From: Branchiostoma floridae
Lineage: Eukaryota > Chordata > Leptocardii > Amphioxiformes > Branchiostomatidae
Direction of reading: 5' to 3'
Assembly: GCF_000003815.2 (NCBI RefSeq)
Contig: NC_049993.1
Coordinates: 20,571,723 to 20,635,722, forward strand
DNA: 64,000 nt
How positions within the stretch are numbered: the first letter of the stretch is position 1; the number at the start of each line of letters is the position of its first letter. This document shows positions 57,438-64,000 of the stretch, in pieces. The notes under the pieces were generated by a model. That model was not told where the DNA came from and ran no database searches. It saw only the letters and a program-made list of their open reading frames with translations. The translations under genes and the position numbers were made by a program.

Positions 57438-57744
57438 GTTATATGTTGGCAGTTTCCAAGCAGCAAACATGTACCCAGCCTTCTGTGCACCCCCCTCCCC
57501 CTGGCTTCACTGCAAACTCAGAACACAGTGAACACCTGCCCCAGTGAACACCCTTGCGATACGGTCCTGCTGTGATATGTTCCCAGACCACTGTGCTTCC
57601 CCCCATCTCTGCATAATGGACCGACCCGCCTGACCTTGCTACTTGACTCCCCAACCTGCTGTGTAACGATTGCTATTCAGCTGATATCCTGGAGTAAAGT
57701 GGGGTGATGATGATGTTGCATTTTCTTCAGCTCTACATGAATCA

Positions 57745-58024
57745 CACGCAACAAGTGTTTTAGTCAGCCTGAATTTTTTCCCGTCCCCTGGATTTTGAAT
57801 TTTGAAATCAGGACCCACTGAAATACTATTTCCTGCATTTTGAGGGGCAAATTCTGCTGGTAGACTATGCTTGTTTCAGTGCGTGGCGTCTGTTTTGATA
57901 TATTTATAGGCCAATCTTTGTCAATCATAGAGGACAGAATGGGCAAAACTTTTGTCCCTCCCCAGCAGCAAAATTCCGTCAAAATGATGGAAGGACACAC
58001 ACTGGCTAAAACCCTGCACGCAAC
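57745..58024. mobile_element. hAT-like MITE with 8-bp TSD
   Basis: Element 57753-58016. CACGCAAC is duplicated at 57745-57752 and 58017-58024. The right end CTGGCTAAAACCCTG is close to the 59491 element, and the left end (GTTTTAGTCAGCC) is diverged. Confidence 0.75.
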
Positions 58025-58955
58025 ACTTAAGCCAGTAAGTTAAGGTCGCTTTACATTGACGACAGTACATAGTTGTGCAACAATGATTGTGAGTGACGAT
58101 TGTCTTTAGACATGCAGTCAGGAAGTATCGAGGGACAGGTTCTTTTATTTCTGTGTGGTAGATTTTTGCCTGGGTAGCGATGATCTGTGTCAAAGTATTC
58201 TACAGATGTGCGAGTGCATGACCCACCGTGACCTGCTGTATGACTTGCTATTCAGTTCATATCCTGTGTGGTTGGGTGTTGATGTTGCATTTCTTTAAAG
58301 GTATGCTACGTAATTATCTTTGTGACCTCCCATGTTAGACCCTCTTGGCTGTAAGTAACAACTTCCAGGCCTCCAGTAGGCACCCTAGGGGGTGGGCTAA
58401 TGAGTTTATCACACTCCAGCTGGCTACAGGGGAAGATCTTCCTCTTTTCAAACACTATTTTTTTTTCACTTCAGAATAGGATATAATCATGCACTTAGTC
58501 TATTTTGTAGGGTATCAATAAGCTGAGGTTACATTCCCTTCAAAACTGCAAGAAATCTTGCAAATATTACGTTTTTCAAAAACTCTGGTGCAACTGTCAT
58601 CAGACACCCCACTGTGCAGTCAGGCACACAAGACACTGATAAGCCAGATGTGGGCGTGTTTCCCTAGGAAGCATGGAGGTACATGTAGGAAGATCACAGT
58701 TTGTAGACATGTTTGTATGAAAACTATGATGCACTGATGTTGCAACTTCTCTCACTGAGCCTTGATATTCAATGCTAAAGGGTAGACTTAGCTTACTATG
58801 TAAAGAAATGGCAGGAAAATCTACTTTTTGTATTGTCCAAATATTACGTAGCATAGCTTTAACTCTACATGAAACACACGTAACATGTACCACCGTGCAG
58901 TCAGCAGTTTCTGTGCTCCCTGTCCATACTGACCTCTTCAGCCTTACTACATGAC
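58025..58955. other. Nothing recognised
   Basis: AT-rich spacer. Short phrases (AACTCTACATGAAACACACG) recur at ~57729 and ~58860, hinting at an old duplication of the region. Confidence 0.35.
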
Positions 58956-59167
58956 TTTCATGAGGGTCTGCATGGGGGGTCCCGACAAAGATTTACGCTG
59001 AATTCAGAAGTGCCCCCTACTATTTACGCTAAATCAAGGAATGCAATTACTCTAAATTTGGTTGCCTCGCTACGAACAGTAGATAAGATGGTTTTCCCTA
59101 CGAGTTACGGGAAATAAAAATAGGCTGCCTACGCCTTACGTTAAAGAGCATGCAGACCCTCTTTCAT
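58956..59167. mobile_element. 200-bp GAGGGTCTGCATG element with 6-bp TSD
   Basis: Element 58962-59161 with inverse ends GAGGGTCTGCATG / CATGCAGACCCTC. TTTCAT is duplicated at 58956-58961 and 59162-59167. The internal text is a shortened, reverse-oriented version of 61463-62676. Confidence 0.85.
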
Positions 59168-59482
59168 ATCTGTGCTGTCTCCATCTGTAGACTGACCCAT
59201 TGTTTGGGAACCCATGTTGTGAATTTTGGTCCTTGAACATGTCTGAAGCTTAGGAAAATACTTTACGTTTTACTTTTAGTACAGATTTTTTTGACGGAAG
59301 GAGTGAAATATTTGTCCCTCACAACGAGGGAGATTTGCGTTGAACGGGCCCTGTAGACAGCTCCAGTCGCACAACACTACAGATACAACTGGGCTGTCAG
59401 CAGTTTTCATGTCCTCTGCTCATACTGACCTCTGTAGCCTCGCTACATGACATTCATATTCATGCACATGTCACAGATTCTA

Positions 59483-59861
59483 GCATGACGCAGGGCTTTA
59501 GCCAACTCAAATTTTTTTTCCGTCAGCCAATTCCAATCGTGGTGAAAATCGTGAAAATTAATTTTTCCTATGACACTACAAAGTAGTAAATGTTGCCATT
59601 GAGACCTTGAAAAACCGGTTTTAATGAGATTATCGTACGCGAAAGAGCGCCGACACACATTGTCAACAATCATAACAATAGCAAAACAAACAGTGTGTGG
59701 CTTTTACAGCCGTGGACAGCGTCCCCAAGCCGCCTGTAGCTTCCACCTAGGATTTTTGTCCGTCAAAGTTGACGGATTGGTTTTAGAATTTTTCCGTCAG
59801 ACACAGTAAATTTCCGTCAATTGACGGAAAAACGGACGCTGGCTAAAGCCCTGGCATGACG
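59483..59861. mobile_element. 363-bp hAT-like MITE, perfect 8-bp TSD
   Basis: Element 59491-59853, ends CAGGGCTTTAGCCA and TGGCTAAAGCCCTG. GCATGACG is duplicated at 59483-59490 and 59854-59861. CCGTCA/TGACGG steps near both ends are repeated. Confidence 0.92.
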
Positions 59862-59924
59862 TTACAGACAGTTTGGGTGTTTGGCCCAGAACCCAAAGGT
59901 CCTTGATTAGAATCCCTTGACATG

Positions 59925-60023
59925 CCTTGATGTTTAGTCTGTGTAACACAAACTCCGCTGTCCAGGGCTGCGGATGTTGGGCAGGCTGCTACAAGCGAGA
60001 TTTAATCAGGCTACCTTGATGTT
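59925..60023. mobile_element. 79-bp element with perfect 10-bp TSD
   Basis: Element 59935-60013, TAGTCTGTGTAACAC...TTTAATCAGGCTA. CCTTGATGTT is duplicated at 59925-59934 and 60014-60023. Copy of 46434-46522. Confidence 0.88.
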
Positions 60024-60787
60024 GTGCTCTTGGGAAAGGCATTAACAAGACTCCACTCAGGTGTTTAAAAGTGGGTTCCTGACTTTGGTAGTGGAAGGTA
60101 AAGGGTGGTGGAAAGAGAGGGCTCCACCTTCCAATGAACCGTGCCCTAAACAGAGGGGATAACATCCCACTGCCCCTACGGCATCTAAAAACAGCCGTGA
60201 GATTATGACTGTCGATATCCTTTGCACTTACCGTTACTCACAGTTTTCAGAGTGGTGCCAAAAGCGGAAGTGCTTTTTTTTCAGGTCTATTTACATAATA
60301 ACATTGCTTGGATGTTATGATTTGTGTTTTGTGACAGCAGTGTCTGACTGAAAACGACAACAGTTGGTGTCAATGCAAAAACAGGACATAGGATTTTGTC
60401 TGTGCATCACTTGGAAATGTATTCATAGGTTTAGAAAATATTCAGTCACAACCACAAGTTAAACTTTCTGACTTAAATGTGTTCTTCATGAAGGCAGCGA
60501 ACTTATTTGTCAAAATGTTGACACATGAGAAGACTGTTGCTCATGTGGAAAGTATCTCACTTCATGCTTCTAAGATTTATGATTTGTTACATTTACCCTT
60601 GAATAGGTAACATGTATGCTAGAAACCGCTACAACTGCATAGTTGCCATTTTTGTCAGGCACGTTTTTCCAACCCCAGGAATATGTGATGTATTCATACC
60701 TGACATGTCTGACATAGACAACATAGAAACAAGGCAACCAGGGGTGGCAGGCTTCACCCCCTTTCCCACACACTTATACTAATACGC
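60024..60787. other. Nothing recognised
   Basis: AT-rich spacer between two MITEs, without coding character. Confidence 0.4.
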
Positions 60788-60935
60788 TCAGAGACATAAT
60801 CTCCAAGTAGATCCACGGTGGCGTAATATAGTATCAAACCTTCCCGTTTGACTCCCTTTGGCCGGCTACACTCCTTGGCCAGCTTTGATGCTATCTTATG
60901 GCACTGTAGGATCTGCTTGGAGATTAACAGAGACA
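60788..60935. mobile_element. 130-bp TAATCTCCAAGC-family MITE
   Basis: Element 60797-60926, ends TAATCTCCAAGTAGATCC and GGATCTGCTTGGAGATTA. Flanks TCAGAGACA and ACAGAGACA match at 8 of 9. Confidence 0.85.
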
Positions 60936-61080
60936 CACATAGACATACAGACATGCACACATACAGATACACACTAACACATACACACACACACATGCAC
61001 ACACACACAATATACACACAAAACCACAGACACACACAGACGTACAAAATCACACACACACACACACACACAGACACAGA
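60936..61080. repeat. (CA)n-rich microsatellite
   Basis: CACACA tracts with CATACAGA steps directly after the MITE. Confidence 0.9.
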
Positions 61081-61456
61081 CCCACAGAGAGACAGACAGA
61101 CAAGCCAAACATAAGTGATAACACTGTAAGGCTGAAGTAAAACTCCAGTGTCTGAAGGGAAATGTTTTCCCACTGTTTTACAGTTGACCGTTCATGCAAA
61201 CCGACATTTTTGTTGTTGTGCCTTGACTTGCCTAGCAAGGCGTGAATAGTCGCTTTTGACGAGCGCTGACCCGATCGTTCCGTCCGTGATTACGACGTTT
61301 TCAACTGTCAGTCAAGCGTTTAACAGGTTGGTTAAGAGTTCTTTTGGCTGCTGCCCAAAAGGTGTAGCTGAGATGGTCCTGTTGTTCTGTCTCTCCCCTG
61401 TAGCTGAGATGGTCCTGTTGTTCTGTCCCTCCCCTGTAACACTAACCATGGGGTAG

Positions 61457-62682
61457 ATCGGTGAGGGTCTGCATGCTCTTTTCCGTAAGGCGTAGGCAGG
61501 CCTTTTTAATTCCCGTAATTCGTAGGGTAAGCTATTTTATTTCACGTAATTCGTAGTGAGGATGGAAAATTTACCGTAAAGCGTAGCCAGTGTATTTCAC
61601 GTAAGGCGTAATCTAGCCTAAAAATTTCACGTAAAGCGTAATTAAGCCTAAAAATTACCCGTAAATCGTAGCTGGCCTCCCAAATTTCGTAAGTCGAAAC
61701 GTAGTCTACCAGTAAATTTAGTCCTTCAAAACACAGGAAATTGCGTTTCAGAGGATCAAGATTTCAAAATTTCGCCGGACCTCACTTGCGACTCCTTTCA
61801 CCTTCGGCTTCGGTCATCGACATGGTAAAAATATGGTATATACCCTCGAAAATCTTCTTTTTTTTGCAAATAGAAATGTCATTGAAGTTAGCTTAGTCTG
61901 CCAGCAAAATTTGCCCATCAGAATGCAGGAAATATCATTTTAGAGGGTCAAGATTTCAAAATTTCCATGGTCCTCCTTGTGCCGCCTCGCGCCTTTGGAA
62001 CTCGAAATTCTGAAAATATGTTGGGGATGTGTGTCAACCTCAAGTATCTGTTTTGCTAATAGAAATTTGCCCATCAAAATGCAGAAAATATCGTTTTATA
62101 GAGGGTCAAGATTTCAAAATTTAGCCGGATCTCCTTTGCCACTCTATTCACCTTCGGTCATCGACTTCGTAAAAAATATGTATCATGGCTGGGGGATGTG
62201 ACGTGTCAACCTCAAACACATTTTTTACTGATAGAAATGTAATTTCACTTAGTTTTCTATAATAGCCAAAAAAACTGGCGTTTCAGGGGGGCAGGATTTC
62301 AAAATTTTCCCGGACTTTCCTTCGGCGCTCGACGTTGCAAAAATAAGTTGGCTGGCGTCACCCTCATAAGCTTACGCTGAACCCCTGGGACTCTTTAATT
62401 AGAAATGCCATTTAACTTAGCTTTGTTTGCCAGCGAAAATTTCCCTTCAAAATGCAGGGAATAGTGTTTCAGAGAGTCAAAATTTCAATCTTTCTTGCGG
62501 AGCACGACCCCGCCTCTGTCGAGTGTTGCCAGCCTTCCAGAATTTAGCGTAAACCGTTGTCAGCCTGTCTGAATTTAGCGTAAAACGTTGCCTGCCTTCA
62601 TGAATTTAACGTAAAGCGTTGTCGACCGTCCCGAATTTAGCGTAAAGCGTTGTCAGGACCCCCCATGCAGACCCTCATCGGT
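61457..62682. mobile_element. 1.2-kb GAGGGTCTGCATG element built of sub-repeats
   Basis: Element 61463-62676 with inverse ends GAGGGTCTGCATG / CATGCAGACCCTC. ATCGGT is duplicated at 61457-61462 and 62677-62682. The left 220 bp holds about eight CGTAARGCGTA motifs at 25-35 bp spacing. The middle has four to five diverged ~150-bp units (AGGGTCAAGATTTCAAAATT with TTGCCCATCAAAATGCAG). The right 150 bp has four GAATTTAGCGTAAAGCGTTG units. No ORF. Confidence 0.85.
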
Positions 62683-62689
62683 GTCGCCT

Positions 62690-63459
62690 GGAATGTGTGG
62701 GTAATGGGGTCTTACAAAACGACATGGAGAGTTGTTCTGCTTTTCTTTCGTTCTTGCGAAATGTTCTATTGTTCCATCCTTACTTTCGGAAGTTGGTGTT
62801 GCAGGGTTCTTGGCAGTGCAGTTGAGCATAGAGGGCCCGTACGCTGTGATTCATATCCCCTATGCTGTGATTCGTATCCCCTACACTGTGATTTGGGACC
62901 CTCATTTGGGTTTGGGTATTTCAACCAGGATAGGAGGCTTTTTAGTTGTTTTGTATTAAAGGTGAAAATGTTGGCTTTATTTCATTAAATTAGGCATCAA
63001 AATGCAGGAAAAAGTACTTTTGATGAAATGAATTTATAAGTACAAATGCTCTTCAATGCTCACACCTGCGTTGCTTGCCACGTGGCTTTGCTGCGCTAAG
63101 ATGCCCCTACACTGTGAGAAATCCTGGTGAAAACCCTTTGTTGATGACTTTGGGAAAGTTTATTCTTTTCTACATGTTCTTCTTGTCAACCCTCTACATG
63201 AAACAAAGAGACTGTTCTCTTCAGTCTTGTCAAACATCCAAACAAAGAGACCATTCTGTATCCCTCTGCCCTGTGGCTGTGTGTGGATGTCTCACCAATA
63301 ATGTATATCATCGGGTAAGAGACACACCTGTAGTCTTTAATTAGGAACAAATAAAGAACAAGACTCAGAGGTGAATACTTAAGAAACTTGTAATCTTTTC
63401 AGACAATAAACCCAAGGCTGGCTATGATGTTATGAAGCACCACTTTAGTCACATTCCAG
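62690..63459. repeat. Dispersed repeat shared with CDC20 intron 1
   Basis: 62840-62890 has three ACGCTGTGATTCATATCCCC-type units, then CAAAATGCAGGAAAAAGT at ~62998. The same order (CTGTGATTTGGATCCCCTAT units, then AAAATGCAGGAGAAAGTG) is found at 42755-42950. The remainder shows nothing. Confidence 0.55.
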
Positions 63460-64000
63460 TCTGCTGACGTTAGTGTGCAGCGTGCAAAATACCCACTTGC
63501 ACATTGCAACCACTTTTTGCTTGGTGCAACTTACTTCTAAACTCAGGTTGCACAGGGTGCAACTTAGATTTTGAACCTCAGAACTCGATTTTGTTGTCAA
63601 TTTACTTAAAAAAATAAATGGACTGAGGCAGCTCTGTTTCATATCAGCCAAACATGTCTATTATGTATGTATGTACAGTGTATATATTGTACCTTTTTTT
63701 TTTAGAAATTAGTGAACTGTAGGTGGTGCAACTTGAAATTCAGTTGTGCAACCTATTTTTGCCCCAGGTTGCACACATGTGCAACCTGGCTCAGAAAAGT
63801 ATTTTGTACACTGGTGTGGTATGAATGTATGCTGTAGCTGTATTCATGTAGCTGTCATGATCTTACTTTTTGCATTTCTTTTAGTTTTAAATTCATGTCG
63901 AACCCTTGCCTGACGAGGAACAACAGACGATAAAGCAGATAGTGAGTGTGTGTGTGTGAGTTGTACTTTGTGTGCTATGTAGTAGATCTATTGTTGCTCC
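63460..64000. other. Repeat-like GGTTGCAC/GTGCAACC cluster, then window edge
   Basis: GTGCAAC or its inverse occurs at least eight times between 63480 and 63795, able to fold into hairpins, so it is probably a decayed MITE. At the right edge, TTTCTTTTAG at ~63885 looks like an acceptor, but all three frames after it hit stops. Confidence 0.4.

Noticed and set aside
60754-61173. 139-codon minus ORF
   Set aside because: Runs through a MITE and a CA microsatellite.
63885-63945. Possible exon between TTTCTTTTAG and GTGAGTG
   Set aside because: All three frames contain a stop within the 57-base segment.

Overview
The window reads as animal nuclear DNA, and most probably amphioxus (Branchiostoma). 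It holds one intron-rich gene with canonical GT-AG splice sites, a very dense and varied load of short mobile elements, many minisatellites, two 100-base assembly gaps (14607-14706 and 33158-33257), and no bacterial operon structure. The amphioxus call is an inference from the CDC20 sequence, the repeat style and the minisatellites that straddle exon/intron boundaries. No species can be proved from the sequence alone.

The only host protein-coding gene I can support is CDC20, the mitotic activator of the anaphase-promoting complex. It lies on the minus strand between about 34540 and 45560. Twelve coding exons join without any phase conflict into 537 codons: an N-terminal tail with many TP sites, a C-box, a Mad2-binding-like motif, a seven-bladed WD40 propeller and a C-terminal Ile-Arg tail. 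A non-coding first exon and a promoter with two CCAAT boxes exactly 31 bp apart lie upstream. The most striking feature is that seven of the twelve coding exons have one or more tandem copies of their own splice junction in the neighbouring intron. The unit lengths differ (39, 49, 56, 82, 96 bp and so on). Most copies would give an early stop if used, but the third copy of the exon 9 donor would add 114 in-frame codons.

The left third (1-34000) is repeat territory. It contains diverged ~190-bp tandem repeats (2950-5480); a complete Copia-like LTR retrotransposon with identical LTRs, a 5-bp target duplication, a tRNA-iMet primer site and an intact Gag-protease ORF but no reverse transcriptase (5717-9096); a deleted mariner; hAT-like and Harbinger-like miniature elements; tRNA-derived SINEs; LINE remnants; two large 41-bp minisatellites; and a Penelope-like 3' fragment carrying a hammerhead-ribozyme-like core (32811-33114).

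The right third (45600-64000) has no gene I can support. It carries a group of palindromic elements that begin and end in TA with 9-10 bp target duplications (one example nested three deep at 47065-47547), a 29-bp minisatellite, and a family with GAGGGTCTGCATG ends and 6-bp target duplications whose long copy (61463-62676) is built from internal sub-repeats. The stretches at 51.1-52.6 kb and 56.5-57.0 kb look low in repeats and are the best places to look for conserved non-coding sequence or unrecognised exons.
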